Shown here: in pieces, positions 24,211 to 35,581 of the stretch
How positions within the stretch are numbered: the first letter of the stretch is position 1
Layout: each line of letters begins with the position of its first letter
Program-made: the position numbers and the translations under genes
Notes under the pieces: model-generated
Seen by the model: only the letters and a program-made list of their open reading frames with translations
The model's database searches: none
What the model was told of the DNA's origin: nothing
From: Hydrogenophaga flava NBRC 102514
Lineage (GTDB): Bacteria; Pseudomonadota; Gammaproteobacteria; Burkholderiales; Burkholderiaceae_C
Direction of reading: 5' to 3'
DNA length: 60,272 nucleotides
Assembly (NCBI RefSeq): GCF_001571145.1
Contig: NZ_BCTF01000029.1
Coordinates: forward strand, 1-60,272

Positions 24211-26913
24211 TCAGCCCTCCAGCGTTTCCAGCAGCTCGGTCTCGATCTGGATCTGGCGCTTGTTGACCTGCAGCTCGGGGCCGCTGATCAGGAAGGTGTC
24301 CTCGACGCGCTCGCCCAGGGTGCTGACCTTGGCCAGCTGCACGCTGATCTGGTGCTGGGCCAGCACGCGCGAGATGCAGTAAAGCAGGCCGGCGCGGTCG
24401 CTGGCCGAGACGCTCAGCAGCCAGCGCTGGGCCTTTTCGTCCGGCCGCAGATCCACCCGCGGCGTGATCGGGAAGCTCTTGACGCGCCGGGACAGCCGCC
24501 CCTTGCTGGGCGGCGGCAGAGGGCCGCGTTCGTCGATGGTGCTGGCGAGCTTGTTTTCGACCATCGCGATCAGCTCGCGGTAGTGCTCCGACAGTGTGGG
24601 CGCCACCACCTGGAAGGTGTCCAGTGCGTGCCCGGTCATCGTGGTGTGGATGCGGGCGTCAAGGATCGAGAACCCGGCGTTGTCGAAGTAACCGCAGATG
24701 CGGGCGAAGAGGTCGTTCTGGTCCGGCGAATAGACCAGCACCTGCAGGCCCTCACCCTCGGGCGAGAGGCGGGCCCGCACGATGGCGGCGTCGGGCGCGC
24801 TCGCCTCACCGGCTGGCGCTGAGGCCACCCCGGATTCGCTGCGCGCGTTGATGGCCAGCTGGCGCGAGAGCACCCGGGTGTGCCAGGCGATTTCGTCGGC
24901 CTGGTGGCGCATGAAGTAGCCCACGTCCAGCGTGTCCCACAGCGTCTTGTGCGCCTGGTGGGGCAGGGCGTGCAGCGCCAGCATCGACAGGGCCTCGCGC
25001 TTGCGCGCCTCGACCACGGCGTCGGGGTCGGGGGCACGGCCGCCCAGCGCACGCAGCGTATAGCGGTACAGGTCTTCCAGCAGCTTGCCCTTCCAGGCGT
25101 TCCACACCTTGGGGCTGGTGCCACGGATATCGGCCACCGTGAGCAGGTAGAGCGCGGTGAGGTAGCGCTCGTTGCCCACGCGCCGGGCGAAGGCTCCGAT
25201 CACGTCCGGGTCGCTCAGGTCTTCCTTCTGCGCGATGCGGCTCATGGTCAGGTGTTCGGACACCAGGAACTCGATCAGCCGTGTGTCTTCACGCGCAATG
25301 CCGTGCTGGCGGCAGAAGCTGCGCACGTCGCGCGCACCCAGTTCGGAGTGGTCGCCGCCGCGGCCCTTGGCGATGTCGTGGAACAGCGCCGCCACGCAGA
25401 AGATCCAGGGCTTGTCCCAGCCCGCGGCCAGCTGCGAGCAGAACGGGTATTCGTGCGAGTGCTCGGCAATGAAGAAGCGGCGCACGTTGCGCAGCACCAT
25501 CAGGATGTGCTGGTCCACGGTGTAGACGTGGAACAGGTCGTGCTGCATCTGGCCGACGATGTGGCGGAACACCCAGAGGTAGCGGCCCAGCACCGAGGTC
25601 TGGTTCATCAGCCGCATGGCGTGGGTGATGCCCTCGGGCTGCTGCAGGATCTGCAGGAAGGTGGCCCGGTTGACCGGATCGGCGCGGAAGGCACCGTTCA
25701 TGATCGGGCGCGCGTTGTAGAGCGCGCGCAGCGTGCGTGCCGACAGGCCCTTGATGCCCACCGTGGTCTGGTAGAGCAGGAAGGTTTCGAGGATGGCGTG
25801 CGGCTGCCGGAGGTAGAGGTGGTCGCTCGCCACCTCCAGCATGCCGGCCTTGTCGTAGAACCGCTCGTTGATCGGGCGCATCTGGTCGGCGCCGTGTTCG
25901 TCGCTGTTCAGGCGCTCCTCGATATTGAGCAGCAGAATCTGGTTGAGCTGGGTCACGGCCTTGGCGGCCCAGTAGTAGCGCCGCATCAGCTCCTCGCTGG
26001 CGCGGCGGGCCAAGCGGGCCGTGGGCGCGGGTGGCTGCTCGTCAGGTCCGGTGGGGGCCGGCGCCTGTGCCTTGTAGCCAAAAGACTCGGCCACCGCGGT
26101 CTGCAGGTCGAACACCAGCCGGTCCTCGCGCCGGTGGGCCAGCAGATGAAGCCGCGCGCGGATCAGGCTCAGCAGGGCCTCGTTGGCCTTGATCTGGCGC
26201 ACCTCCAGCGGCGTGGCCAGGCCCCGCCGTGCCAGCTCGTCCCAGCTGCGGCCCAGACCGGCGGCCTTGGCGACCCAGAGAATGACCTGCAGATCGCGCA
26301 GGCCGCCCGGCGACTCCTTGCAGTTGGGTTCGAGCGAGTAGGGCGTGTTCTCGTACTTGGTGTGGCGCTGGCGCATTTCCAGCGTCTTGGCCACGAAGAA
26401 GGCCTTGGGGTCCATGACCTCGCCCAGGCGCCGCGCCAGGCCGGTGAACTGCGCCCGCGAGCCCACGATGAGCCGGCATTCGAGCAGCGAGGTCTGCACG
26501 GTCACGTCGCGCTCGGCCTCTTCGACGCACTCGGCGGCGGTGCGCACGCTGGAGCCGATTTCCAGGCCCACGTCCCAGCAGGCGCCGATGAAGGATTCCA
26601 GACGCGCCTTCAGCGCTTCGTCGCCATCCGGTGTCGCCCCGTCGGGCAGCAGCACCAGCACGTCGACGTCCGAGTTCGGGAACAGCTCGCCACGGCCATA
26701 GCCACCGACGGCCAGCAGCGAGAAACCGGGACCGAAACCCGCGTTGGTCCAGAGCTGCCGCAGCGTGCCGTCGGTCAGCCGGGCCAGTTGCTGCAGGGTG
26801 CGGCGCACGCCGCGGGTCGATGACCCCTGTTCGCCCAGCTGGGTGAACAGAGTGGTTTTGTCTTCGCGGTAGCGTTGGCGCAGCGCGCCGAGATCGCCTG
26901 CGGCTTCAGCCAT
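24211..26913 (-). CDS. glnD: [Protein-PII] uridylyltransferase GlnD
   Basis: A 900-residue bifunctional nitrogen sensor (E. coli: 890) that uridylylates PII when glutamine is low and removes UMP when it is high. Domains: a nucleotidyltransferase site [15 protein letters not shown] near residues 70-85, an HD phosphohydrolase domain with [16 protein letters not shown] near 500, and two C-terminal ACT domains that bind glutamine (about 715-790 and 820-890; [15 protein letters not shown] in the second). All catalytic residues I can check are intact. map lies directly upstream with a 15-base gap, so the two are probably co-transcribed. Confidence 0.96.
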   Translation of the reverse strand: MAEAAGDLGALRQRYREDKTTLFTQLGEQGSSTRGVRRTLQQLARLTDGTLRQLWTNAGFGPGFSLLAVGGYGRGELFPNSDVDVLVLLPDGATPDGDEALKARLESFIGACWDVGLEIGSSVRTAAECVEEAERDVTVQTSLLECRLIVGSRAQFTGLARRLGEVMDPKAFFVAKTLEMRQRHTKYENTPYSLEPNCKESPGGLRDLQVILWVAKAAGLGRSWDELARRGLATPLEVRQIKANEALLSLIRARLHLLAHRREDRLVFDLQTAVAESFGYKAQAPAPTGPDEQPPAPTARLARRASEELMRRYYWAAKAVTQLNQILLLNIEERLNSDEHGADQMRPINERFYDKAGMLEVASDHLYLRQPHAILETFLLYQTTVGIKGLSARTLRALYNARPIMNGAFRADPVNRATFLQILQQPEGITHAMRLMNQTSVLGRYLWVFRHIVGQMQHDLFHVYTVDQHILMVLRNVRRFFIAEHSHEYPFCSQLAAGWDKPWIFCVAALFHDIAKGRGGDHSELGARDVRSFCRQHGIAREDTRLIEFLVSEHLTMSRIAQKEDLSDPDVIGAFARRVGNERYLTALYLLTVADIRGTSPKVWNAWKGKLLEDLYRYTLRALGGRAPDPDAVVEARKREALSMLALHALPHQAHKTLWDTLDVGYFMRHQADEIAWHTRVLSRQLAINARSESGVASAPAGEASAPDAAIVRARLSPEGEGLQVLVYSPDQNDLFARICGYFDNAGFSILDARIHTTMTGHALDTFQVVAPTLSEHYRELIAMVENKLASTIDERGPLPPPSKGRLSRRVKSFPITPRVDLRPDEKAQRWLLSVSASDRAGLLYCISRVLAQHQISVQLAKVSTLGERVEDTFLISGPELQVNKRQIQIETELLETLEG

Positions 26914-26928
26914 GGGAACGCTCCGGAA

Positions 26929-27750
26929 TCAGCAGGCGGTGGTGGTCACGAACGAGGGCAGGGGCGGGCTGCCGGCCGAGAGCGTGAGCACGTCGTAGCC
27001 CGTGGGCGTGACCAGCACGGTGTGCTCCCACTGTGCGGACAGCGAGCGGTCGCGCGTGACGATGGTCCAGCCGTCGCCCATCTCCTTGATGTCGCGCTTG
27101 CCGGCGTTGATCATGGGCTCGATGGTGAAGGTCATGCCCGGTTTGAGCTCTTCGAGCGTCCCGGGGCGGCCGTAGTGCAGCACCTGCGGTTCTTCGTGGA
27201 AGCGCTGGCCGATGCCGTGGCCGCAGAACTCGCGCACCACCGAGTAGCTGTTGCCTTCGGCATAGGTCTGGATGGCGTGGCCGATGTCGCCCAGCCGCAC
27301 ACCGGGTTTGACCATCACGATGCCCTTCCACATCGCCTCGAAGGTGACCTGGGTCAGCCGGCGGGCCTGCACGCTGCAGGCGGCCTCGCCACCGATGAGG
27401 AACATGCGGCTGTTGTCGCCGTACCAGCCCTCGGGCGTGATCACGGTGACGTCGACGTTGAGGATGTCGCCCTTCTTGAGCGGCTTGTCGTTGGGGATGC
27501 CGTGGCAGACGACGTGGTTGATCGAGGTGCAGAGGTGGCCCGGGTAGGGCGGGTAGCCCGGGGGCTGGTAACCGATGGTGGCCGAGCGCGTGCCCTGCTG
27601 CTTCATGTACTCGGCCGAGAGGCGGTCGATCTCCAGCGTGGTCACGCCGGGCTGGATGTGCGGGGTCAGGAAGTCCAGCACTTCGGACGCCAGCCGGCAG
27701 GCCGTGCGCATGCCGGCGATGCCAGCCTCGTCTTTGTAGGTGATGCTCAT
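26929..27750 (-). CDS. map: Methionine aminopeptidase, type I
   Basis: A 273-residue enzyme that removes the initiator methionine after deformylation. The five metal ligands lie in recognisable contexts: two aspartates (ILNVDVTV and YGDNSRMF), a histidine (GHGIGQRFH) and two glutamates (FTIEPMI and AQWEHTVLV). HGIPND contributes the catalytic histidine. Start ATG 27750 gives MSITYKDEAGI; three extra codons upstream are unlikely. A GATAAT box lies 8 bases before the ATG with no Shine-Dalgarno, suggesting a leaderless transcript running on into glnD. Confidence 0.95.
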   Translation of the reverse strand: MSITYKDEAGIAGMRTACRLASEVLDFLTPHIQPGVTTLEIDRLSAEYMKQQGTRSATIGYQPPGYPPYPGHLCTSINHVVCHGIPNDKPLKKGDILNVDVTVITPEGWYGDNSRMFLIGGEAACSVQARRLTQVTFEAMWKGIVMVKPGVRLGDIGHAIQTYAEGNSYSVVREFCGHGIGQRFHEEPQVLHYGRPGTLEELKPGMTFTIEPMINAGKRDIKEMGDGWTIVTRDRSLSAQWEHTVLVTPTGYDVLTLSAGSPPLPSFVTTTAC

Positions 27751-27758
27751 GGGGCGCA

Positions 27759-27764
27759 ATTATC
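27759..27764 (-). promoter_or_regulatory. Putative -10 box of map-glnD, very close to the start codon
   Basis: GATAAT on the minus strand lies 8 bases upstream of the map ATG. A weak TTTCAA -35 candidate lies 17 bases further upstream. No ribosome binding site lies between. On the other strand TATACT (27827-27832) is a possible -10 for the divergent outer-membrane protein gene. Confidence 0.5.
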
Positions 27765-27872
27765 CCGTGGCGGGCAACGGTTTGAAACGAAGGGTGAAAT
27801 AGCCACCCGGGCGCTGTCGTCACTCCTATACTCGCCCGCTCCCCAACCACCCCCCCACAGAGAGGCGCTTGC

Positions 27873-28523
27873 ATGAAAAAGCTTTTGATCACCGGTTTGT
27901 CCCTGATGGCCCTGTCGGGCACCGCACTGGCGCAAGGCGTTGGCGTGTACGGCGTCGTCGGCACGGGTGGCCTGGGCGTGGGCCTGAACCTGCCGGTGGG
28001 ACCGGCCCTGGGCATTCGCGGCGAGCTGGCCAGCCTGACCGAATCGGACACCTACACCGAAGACCAGATTACCTACAAGGGCGACCTCAAACTCAAGGGC
28101 AACGGCGTGTTCGTCGACTTCCGCCCCTTCCTGGGCACGTTCCGCATGGTTGGCGGCGCCACCTTCGGGGGCACCTCGGCCGCGCTGAACGCGCAGGCCA
28201 CGAACGGCTCGGTCACCATCGACGGCCAGCGCTTCGACGCCACCGGCAACTCGCTGCGCGCCGACATCAAGTACCCGAGCACCATGCCCTACATCGGCGT
28301 GGGCTGGGGCCATGGCCGCCACAACGAGCCAGGCTGGACCTTCGGTCTGGACCTGGGTGTGTCGATCGGCAAGCCCAAGGTCAAGCTGACCGGTTCGGGC
28401 GGTCTGCTGGCCCAGCCGGGCGCCTCCGCCGCCATCGCCGCGGAAGAACGCAAGGTGCAGGACGACCTGAACAGCGCCAAGGTGCTGCCGGTCATCAAGG
28501 TGAGCGTCGGATACCAGTTCTGA
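27873..28523 (+). CDS. Predicted outer-membrane beta-barrel protein
   Basis: A 216-residue secreted protein with a clear signal peptide (MKKLLITGLSLMALSGTALA, cleavage before Gln21) and a C-terminal phenylalanine in VSVGYQF, the usual signal for BAM-mediated insertion. The body alternates short amphipathic strands (VGVYGVVGTGGLGVGLN, FVDFRPFLGTFRMVGG, YIGVGWGHG), consistent with an 8-stranded barrel. An Ala/Glu-rich segment (about 178-200) that might be helical precedes the last strand. It resembles small uncharacterised outer-membrane proteins common in this order; no specific function can be given. RBS AGAGAGG lies just upstream (27861-27867). Confidence 0.8.
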   Translation: MKKLLITGLSLMALSGTALAQGVGVYGVVGTGGLGVGLNLPVGPALGIRGELASLTESDTYTEDQITYKGDLKLKGNGVFVDFRPFLGTFRMVGGATFGGTSAALNAQATNGSVTIDGQRFDATGNSLRADIKYPSTMPYIGVGWGHGRHNEPGWTFGLDLGVSIGKPKVKLTGSGGLLAQPGASAAIAAEERKVQDDLNSAKVLPVIKVSVGYQF

Positions 28524-28550
28524 CGCGCCGGTGAGCCGCCGGGCGGCGGG

Positions 28551-28556
28551 TAAAAT
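28551..28556 (+). promoter_or_regulatory. Putative -10 box of purL
   Basis: TAAAAT lies 60 bases before the purL GTG and just after a GC-rich inverted repeat (GCCGCC-GG-GCGGC) that follows the outer-membrane protein gene. No good -35 is seen at 17 bases. Confidence 0.4.
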
Positions 28557-28616
28557 CGCGGGCTTTCCCCCATCCCCCGGGACGCCCCGCGCCCGCCAGC
28601 CCCAAGGCCACCCACC

Positions 28617-31600
28617 GTGACCCTGCACCTGCGCTTTTTTGACGGCGGCAACGCCATCAGCGACTTCAAAGTCCAGCAACTCCTGCCCCGTCTGCAGGGC
28701 ATTTCCGACAAGATCACCGGCCTCAGCGCCCGCTTCGTGCACCTGGCGTCCTTCGACGCCGAGCCCGACACCGCCACGGTGGAGCGCCTGGGCCAGCTGA
28801 TGACCTACGGCGAGCCAGCTTCCGAGGCCTTCGCTGCTGCTGAAAAGGCCGGTGCCCCCGCTCTCTACGTGCTGCCTCGCCTGGGCACCGTCTCGCCCTG
28901 GGCCTCCAAGGCCACCGACATCGCGCACAACTGCGGTCTGGCACTGCACCGCGTCGAGCGCCTGGTCGAGTTTCGCATCGGCCTCAAGAGCGGCCTGCTG
29001 GGCAAGGCGAGCCTGTCCGACGACCAGCTGCGCGCCGTTGCCGATGCGCTGCACGACCGCATGACGGAGGCCGTGACCACCGAGCGCAGCCAGGCCGAAG
29101 CCCTGTTCACCGAGCTGCACCCGGCGCCCATGGAGCACGTGGACGTGCTGGGCGGCGGTCGCGCGGCGCTGGAAAAGGCCAACACCGACTGGGGCCTGGC
29201 CCTGGCCGACGACGAGATCGACTACCTGGTCAACGCTTTCAACGGCCTGAAGCGCAACCCGACCGACGTTGAGCTGATGATGTTCGCGCAGGCCAACAGC
29301 GAGCACTGCCGCCACAAGATCTTCAACGCGCAGTTCACCATCGACGGCGTGGCGCAGGACAAGAGCCTGTTCGGCATGATCCGCCACACGCACCAGACGA
29401 GCCCGCAGCACACCATCGTGGCGTACTCGGACAACGCGTCCATCATGGAAGGCCACCATCTGGAGCGCTTCGTGGCCAAGGCCGGTGGCAACGCCTCGCC
29501 GGCTTACCGGGCGGAAGCCGCGACCCACCACATCCTGATGAAGGTGGAAACCCACAACCACCCGACCGCGATTTCCCCGTTTCCCGGTGCCTCCACCGGC
29601 GCTGGCGGCGAGATCCGCGACGAGGGCGCGACCGGCCGCGGCTCCAAGCCCAAGGCCGGCCTGACCGGCTTCACCGTCTCCAAACTCTGGGGCGGCATGA
29701 GCGACCAGCCGGGCGGCAAGCCCGAGCACATCGCCAGCCCGCTGCAGATCATGACCGAGGGCCCGCTGGGCGGTGCCGCGTTCAACAACGAGTTCGGACG
29801 TCCGAACCTGCTGGGCTACTTCCGCGAATACGAGCAGGACGTGGGCGGCGTGACCCGCGGCTACCACAAGCCCATCATGATCGCGGGCGGCCTGGGCCAG
29901 ATCGACGCCGGCCAGACCAAAAAGATCGACTTCCCGGCCGGCACGCTGCTGATTCAGCTGGGCGGCCCGGGCATGAAGATCGGCATGGGCGGCGGCGCGG
30001 CGAGTTCGATGGCGACCGGCACCAACGCCGCCTCGCTGGACTTCGATTCCGTGCAGCGTGGCAACCCCGAGATCGAGCGCCGAGCGCAGGAAGTCATCAA
30101 CCACTGCTTGGCGCAGGGCGAGAAGAACCCGGTGCTGTTCATCCACGACGTGGGCGCGGGCGGCCTGTCCAACGCCTTCCCCGAACTGGTGAACGACGCT
30201 GGCCGCGGTGCTCGCTTTGATTTGCGCGCCGTACCGCTGGAAGAGAGCGGCCTGGCGCCCAAGGAAATCTGGTGCAACGAGAGTCAGGAACGTTACGTGC
30301 TGGCCATCGCGCCCGAGTCTCTGGAGCAATTCAAGGCCTTCTGCGAGCGCGAGCGTTGCCCGTTCTCGGTGGTCGGCGTGGCGACCGAGGAGCGTCACCT
30401 GTCGCTGGTCGATGAGGGCAACGAAAGCCCGGTCGATATGCCCATGGACGTGCTGCTGGGCAAGCCGCCCAAGATGCACCGCGACGTGAAAACGGTCCAG
30501 CGCACCTTCAAACCGATGGACCTGACCGGCGTTTCGCTGGAAAAGGCCGTCATCGACGTGCTGAGCCATCCCACCGTCGCCTCCAAGCGCTTCCTGGTCA
30601 CCATCGGCGACCGCACCGTGGGGGGGCTCTCCCACCGTGACCAGATGGTGGGCCCCTGGCAGGTGCCAGTGGGCGACTGCGCCGTGACCCTGGCCGACTA
30701 CGCCGGTTTCGCCGGCGAGGCCATGAGCATGGGTGAACGCACGCCGCTGGCGTCCATCGACGCCGCAGCCTCGGGCCGCATGGCAGTGGCCGAAGCGATC
30801 ACCAACCTGCTGGCCGCACCCATCGAGCTGCCCCGCGTCAAGCTGTCGGCCAACTGGATGGCCGCCTGCGGCGAACCCGGTGAAGACGCCGACCTGTACG
30901 CCACCGTCAAGGCCATCGGCATGGAGCTGTGCCCGGCGCTGGACGTGTCGGTGCCGGTGGGCAAGGACAGCCTGTCCATGCGCACGCAGTGGACGGCCGA
31001 TGGCGAAAAGAAGAAGGTCACCTCGCCGGTGAGCCTGATCGTCAGCGCCTTCGCGACGCTGGCCGACGTGCGCGGCACCCTCACGCCGCAGCTCAACCGC
31101 GATATCGACGACACCACCCTGGTGCTGGTCGACCTGGGCAAGGGCCGCAACCGCCTCGGCGGCAGCGTGCTGGGACTGACGCTGGGCCAGCCCGGTGACG
31201 AGGTGCCCGATCTGGACAGCCCGCAGGACCTGATCAACCTCGTCAACGCGGTGAACGCGCTGCGCGCGCAGGGCCAGATCCTGGCCTACCACGACCGTTC
31301 GGACGGCGGCCTGCTGGCGGCTGCGGCCGAAATGGCCTTTGCCGGCCACGTGGGCGTGTCGCTGAACGTGGACATGTTGGTCACCGAAGGCGACGGCATC
31401 TCCGACAGCCGCATGGACAGCGGCGATGCCAAGAACTGGGCGCAGCAGGTCAGCGTCCGCCGCGAGGAGCTCACGCTCAAGGCCCTGTTCAGCGAAGAGC
31501 TGGGCGTGTTGCTGCAGGTGAAGACCGAAGACCGTAACGCCGTGATGCAGACCCTGCGCGAGCACGGCCTGTCCAAGCACAGCCACTTCGTCGGCAAGAC

Positions 31601-32624
31601 CCGCCCGGCGTCCTCGTCCATCGACGTGGGCAAGGGCCAGTTGCAGGTCTGGCGCGACACCAAGGCGGTGTTCAACGCCAGCCTGTTTGACCTGCAGCAG
31701 GTCTGGGACAGCGTGAGCTGGAAGATCAACCAGCAGCGCGACAACCCGGCCTGCGCCGACAGCGAGCACGCCGCCGCCGGTGTGCCGTCCGATCCTGGCA
31801 TGCACGTCAGTCTCACGTTCGACCCGGCTGACAACGTGGCCGCGCCGTTCCTGAACCTGAGCCGCCCCAAGGTCGCGATCCTGCGCGAGCAGGGGGTGAA
31901 CTCGCACGTGGAGATGGCCTACGCCTTCACGCAGGCGGGCTTCGAGGCCTACGACGTGCACATGACCGACCTGCAGTCGGGCCGCGCGAAGCTGGCCGAC
32001 TTCAAGGGTGTGGTTGCCTGCGGCGGTTTCAGCTACGGCGACACGCTGGGCGCCGGCATCGGCTGGGCGCGCAGCATCACCTTCAACCCGGTGCTGTCGG
32101 AACAGTTCCAGGGCTTCTTCGGCCGCGCCGACACCTTCGGCCTGGGCGTGTGCAACGGCTGCCAGATGTTCGCCGAGCTGGCCGACATCATCCCCGGCGC
32201 CGAGGCCTGGCCGCGCTTCACCACCAACCAGAGCGAGCGCTTTGAGGCCCGCCTGTCCATGGTGGAAGTGCTGGACTCGCCCAGCCTGTTCCTGCAGGGC
32301 ATGGCCGGCAGCCGCCTGCCGATCGCCGTGGCGCACGGGGAAGGCTTTGCCAACTTCAAGCACCGCGGCAATCCGGCGCAGGCCATCGCCGCCATGCGCT
32401 TCGTGGACAACAGCGGCACTGCTACCGAGCAGTACCCGTTCAACCCCAACGGCAGCCCGGGCGGCCTGACGGCGGTGACCACGGCCGACGGCCGCTTCAC
32501 GGCCATGATGCCGCACCCCGAGCGCGTGTTCCGCAACATCCAGATGAGCTGGACCAGTGGCAACGCCAGCGAACTCAGCCCGTGGATGCGCATCTGGCGC
32601 AACGCGCGCAAGTTCGTCGGCTGA
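28617..32624 (+). CDS. purL: Phosphoribosylformylglycinamidine synthase PurL
   Basis: A 1335-residue single-chain enzyme (E. coli: 1295) converting FGAR to FGAM with glutamine and ATP in purine synthesis. It contains an N-terminal PurS-like domain, a linker, two PurM-like halves with the ATP-binding segment ([19 protein letters not shown]) and conserved [11 protein letters not shown], and a C-terminal class I glutamine amidotransferase domain from about residue 1070 with nucleophile cysteine in GVCNGCQMF and His/Glu in MMPHPERVF. Start is GTG, giving [15 protein letters not shown]. It is transcribed alone; the next gene starts 7 bases after the stop. A 1638-codon open frame on the opposite strand is a shadow. 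Confidence 0.97.
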   Translation: MTLHLRFFDGGNAISDFKVQQLLPRLQGISDKITGLSARFVHLASFDAEPDTATVERLGQLMTYGEPASEAFAAAEKAGAPALYVLPRLGTVSPWASKATDIAHNCGLALHRVERLVEFRIGLKSGLLGKASLSDDQLRAVADALHDRMTEAVTTERSQAEALFTELHPAPMEHVDVLGGGRAALEKANTDWGLALADDEIDYLVNAFNGLKRNPTDVELMMFAQANSEHCRHKIFNAQFTIDGVAQDKSLFGMIRHTHQTSPQHTIVAYSDNASIMEGHHLERFVAKAGGNASPAYRAEAATHHILMKVETHNHPTAISPFPGASTGAGGEIRDEGATGRGSKPKAGLTGFTVSKLWGGMSDQPGGKPEHIASPLQIMTEGPLGGAAFNNEFGRPNLLGYFREYEQDVGGVTRGYHKPIMIAGGLGQIDAGQTKKIDFPAGTLLIQLGGPGMKIGMGGGAASSMATGTNAASLDFDSVQRGNPEIERRAQEVINHCLAQGEKNPVLFIHDVGAGGLSNAFPELVNDAGRGARFDLRAVPLEESGLAPKEIWCNESQERYVLAIAPESLEQFKAFCERERCPFSVVGVATEERHLSLVDEGNESPVDMPMDVLLGKPPKMHRDVKTVQRTFKPMDLTGVSLEKAVIDVLSHPTVASKRFLVTIGDRTVGGLSHRDQMVGPWQVPVGDCAVTLADYAGFAGEAMSMGERTPLASIDAAASGRMAVAEAITNLLAAPIELPRVKLSANWMAACGEPGEDADLYATVKAIGMELCPALDVSVPVGKDSLSMRTQWTADGEKKKVTSPVSLIVSAFATLADVRGTLTPQLNRDIDDTTLVLVDLGKGRNRLGGSVLGLTLGQPGDEVPDLDSPQDLINLVNAVNALRAQGQILAYHDRSDGGLLAAAAEMAFAGHVGVSLNVDMLVTEGDGISDSRMDSGDAKNWAQQVSVRREELTLKALFSEELGVLLQVKTEDRNAVMQTLREHGLSKHSHFVGKTRPASSSIDVGKGQLQVWRDTKAVFNASLFDLQQVWDSVSWKINQQRDNPACADSEHAAAGVPSDPGMHVSLTFDPADNVAAPFLNLSRPKVAILREQGVNSHVEMAYAFTQAGFEAYDVHMTDLQSGRAKLADFKGVVACGGFSYGDTLGAGIGWARSITFNPVLSEQFQGFFGRADTFGLGVCNGCQMFAELADIIPGAEAWPRFTTNQSERFEARLSMVEVLDSPSLFLQGMAGSRLPIAVAHGEGFANFKHRGNPAQAIAAMRFVDNSGTATEQYPFNPNGSPGGLTAVTTADGRFTAMMPHPERVFRNIQMSWTSGNASELSPWMRIWRNARKFVG

Positions 32625-32631
32625 CCCCGCG

Positions 32632-33444
32632 ATGAGCCGCCAGCACCCGCTGCCCGCCGACACTGTCCAGGCCTACGCCCGCGACGGGGCGGTGGTGCTG
32701 CGGGGCATGCTCAACGCCGACGATCTGCGCACGCTCGAAGCCGGTATCGAGCACAACCTGGCCCACCTGAGCCCGCTGGCCCTGGTGGCGAGCGAGCCGG
32801 ACGACCCAGGTCGCTTCGTCGAAGACTTCTGCACCTGGCAGACCAACCCGGACTACCAGCGCATCCTCCAGGAATCGGCACTACCCCACCTGGCGGCGCA
32901 GCTGATGCAGAGCCGGACGGTTCGCCTGTACCACGACCACCTGCTGGTCAAGGAAGCCGGCACGCGTCAGCCCACGCCCTGGCATCAGGACCAGCCGTAC
33001 TACAACGTCGGCGGCAGGCAGAACGTGAGCTTCTGGATTCCGGTCGATCCGGTTCCGCTGGCGAGCACGCTGCGTTTCGTGGCTGGCTCGCACGACGGCA
33101 CCTGGTACATGCCGCGCACCTTCCGCGACCAGCAGGCCAAGTGGTTCCCGGAGGGCACGCTGGCCGAGCTGCCGCCCATCGACGCCGAGCCCGGCACCTA
33201 CCGGCAACTGGGCTGGGCGCTGGAGCCGGGCGACTGCGTGGCCTTCCACATGCTCAGCCTGCACGCCAGCAGCGGCACCGGCCCTGGCGCGCGGCGCCGC
33301 GTGTTTTCGGCCCGCTACCTGGGCGATGACGCGGTGCACGCGCCTCGCTGCTGGCGCACGTCTCCACCATTCCCCGGCCTCGACCAGCGCCTGCCCGAGG
33401 GCGCCGCGATGGACGATTCGCTGTTTCCCCTTGTCTGGTCCTGA
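32632..33444 (+). CDS. Phytanoyl-CoA dioxygenase (PhyH) family protein
   Basis: A 270-residue predicted Fe(II)/2-oxoglutarate-dependent oxygenase. The metal-binding HxD lies in TPWHQDQPYYN (about residues 119-129), and a distal histidine is in AFHMLSLHASSG near 207; arginines in RRRVFSARYLGD fit the 2-oxoglutarate-binding position. The N-terminus (YARDGAVVLRGML) is typical of the family. PhyH proteins hydroxylate many small substrates and the actual one cannot be predicted. It begins 7 bases after purL, so it may be expressed by read-through, though no link to purine synthesis is known. Confidence 0.85.
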   Translation: MSRQHPLPADTVQAYARDGAVVLRGMLNADDLRTLEAGIEHNLAHLSPLALVASEPDDPGRFVEDFCTWQTNPDYQRILQESALPHLAAQLMQSRTVRLYHDHLLVKEAGTRQPTPWHQDQPYYNVGGRQNVSFWIPVDPVPLASTLRFVAGSHDGTWYMPRTFRDQQAKWFPEGTLAELPPIDAEPGTYRQLGWALEPGDCVAFHMLSLHASSGTGPGARRRVFSARYLGDDAVHAPRCWRTSPPFPGLDQRLPEGAAMDDSLFPLVWS

Positions 33445-33463
33445 AGAAAGTTGAACCCCCTCC

Positions 33464-34429
<966 letters not shown>

Positions 34430-34442
34430 ATCAACGAGGGCA

Positions 34443-34464
34443 GGCCTTGACTTGTGTCAAGGCC
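34443..34464. promoter_or_regulatory. FNR/Dnr-like palindrome upstream of the hemerythrin gene
   Basis: A perfect 9-bp inverted repeat, GGCCTTGAC-TTGT-GTCAAGGCC, contains TTGAC-N4-GTCAA (34447-34460). This matches the spacing of FNR/ANR/Dnr-family boxes (TTGAT-N4-ATCAA, with TTGAC variants). Its centre is about 99 bases before the hemerythrin ATG; a class II position (-41.5) would put the transcription start near 34495. It could instead be a stem-loop at the end of the DUF808 transcript, but no T-run follows. Confidence 0.45.
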
Positions 34465-34552
34465 CCAAAAACGCGGCAGGCCCAGACTGGCATCCAGATC
34501 GTGAGTGTGCTGAAGACCGGCTTCGGTGCACACCAACCCGAGAGGAGTCGCC

Positions 34553-35086
34553 ATGAACACCGCCGTTGACACCGATGCCCCGCTGAACAACTTCTCGAAC
34601 TGCCACAGCGGCATTCTCAAGCGCCTGAATGCGCTGGACGAGCTGCCCGCATTGCTGGAACCCGCCGCCCGCGCCCGCCAGATCGCCGAGCAGTCGCTGG
34701 AGTTCTTCCGCGAAGCCATCTTCGAACACCATCTGGAAGAGGAGCGCGAGCTGTTCCCCGCGGTGGTCGCTAGCGCGCAGCCCGGCGAGGAACTGGAGCG
34801 CGTGAAGGCCATGACCAAGCGCCTGACCGAGGAACACCGCATGGTCGAGGCGCTGTGGAAACGGCTGGAAAAGGGCCTCAAACAGGTCGCCAAAGGTCAG
34901 AGCACCGATCTCGACATCGGCGAGGTGCAGCGCCTGGTGACCGAGTACACGGCGCACGCCGCCTATGAAGAGGCCGAATTCCTGCCGCTGTCGGAAGTCA
35001 TCCTGGGCCGCAACAGCAACCACATGGCGGCGCTGGGCCTGAGCCTGCACATGCGCCACGTCAAGCCGGTGGCGGCGTATATCTGA
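34553..35086 (+). CDS. Hemerythrin HHE-domain protein
   Basis: A 177-residue four-helix protein predicted to hold a non-haem di-iron centre. Candidate ligands fall in order: NCHSGILKRL (helix 1), EHHLEEERELFP (helix 2, H-x-x-x-E), TEEHRMVEALW (helix 3) and YTAHAAYEEAEFLP (helix 4, H-x-x-x-E). Bacterial hemerythrins of this type sense or handle O2 or NO, or help repair Fe-S clusters. Start ATG 34553 has an AGAGGAG 5 bases upstream (34541-34547), which rules out the in-frame ATG 27 bases earlier. It stands alone, with a strong terminator after it and an FNR/Dnr-like palindrome before it. Confidence 0.85.
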   Translation: MNTAVDTDAPLNNFSNCHSGILKRLNALDELPALLEPAARARQIAEQSLEFFREAIFEHHLEEERELFPAVVASAQPGEELERVKAMTKRLTEEHRMVEALWKRLEKGLKQVAKGQSTDLDIGEVQRLVTEYTAHAAYEEAEFLPLSEVILGRNSNHMAALGLSLHMRHVKPVAAYI

Positions 35087-35101
35087 CCGGTACAGGACAT
35101 G

Positions 35102-35129
35102 AAAAAAGGGCGCTGAGGCGCCCCTTTTT
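35102..35129 (+). terminator. Rho-independent terminator after the hemerythrin gene
   Basis: Stem GGGCGC/GCGCCC with a 4-base TGAG loop, flanked by A6 on the left and T5 on the right. It lies 15 bases after the hemerythrin stop. The A- and T-runs could let it work in both directions, but no minus-strand gene ends here. Confidence 0.85.
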
Positions 35130-35177
35130 CATGGGGGGCCGGCAGGAGGCTGCGGTGTGCGGTACAGTCGCCGCCCC

Positions 35178-35549
35178 ATGAACAGTCCTGTGTTGCCCTC
35201 GAACCCCAGCCCCGAGCACTGGCGCGTGGATGCCGGCACCGACTCGGTTGCCGTGCTCGACATTCCAGGCCTCAATGGCCGGGCCCGCGTGTTCGATGTG
35301 GACGCCACGCTGCTGGTCAACGTGCCTGCGGATGCAGAAGGGGCCTGGCTGGAACTGACGGTGGAGTTTGATGGCCAGCGTCAGTGGCACCGCCGCATAC
35401 CGGCCCATAACCCAGGTCAGACCGACGGGCTGGACTACCACCAGCGGCTGAGACTTGAGGCTGAGCAGGGCGTGCGTGTGCGCGCTGTGGCGAAATTCAA
35501 GGGCGCGCAGGTTCGGCAGTTGCTACTGGAGGCGCGGGAGGATGTGTAG
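35178..35549 (+). CDS. Uncharacterised small protein
   Basis: A 123-residue predicted cytosolic protein without signal peptide or membrane helix. It appears all-beta: alternating strands such as ARVFDVDATLLVNVP and AWLELTVEFDGQRQWHRRIP, ending in a long strand (QVRQLLLEAREDV). I do not recognise the family. The coding frame has normal GC-rich third positions and starts 28 bases after the codon-poor terminator region; no good Shine-Dalgarno is visible. The acetyltransferase gene follows after 32 bases. Confidence 0.6.
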   Translation: MNSPVLPSNPSPEHWRVDAGTDSVAVLDIPGLNGRARVFDVDATLLVNVPADAEGAWLELTVEFDGQRQWHRRIPAHNPGQTDGLDYHQRLRLEAEQGVRVRAVAKFKGAQVRQLLLEAREDV

Positions 35550-35581
35550 AGGTCGAACGGCCACATTAACAAAGCAAAACA

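Noticed and set aside
27747..32663. A 1638-codon open frame opposite purL
   Set aside because: Antisense shadow of purL; composition (Gln/His/Ala/Val/Arg-rich) is that of a reversed GC-rich frame.
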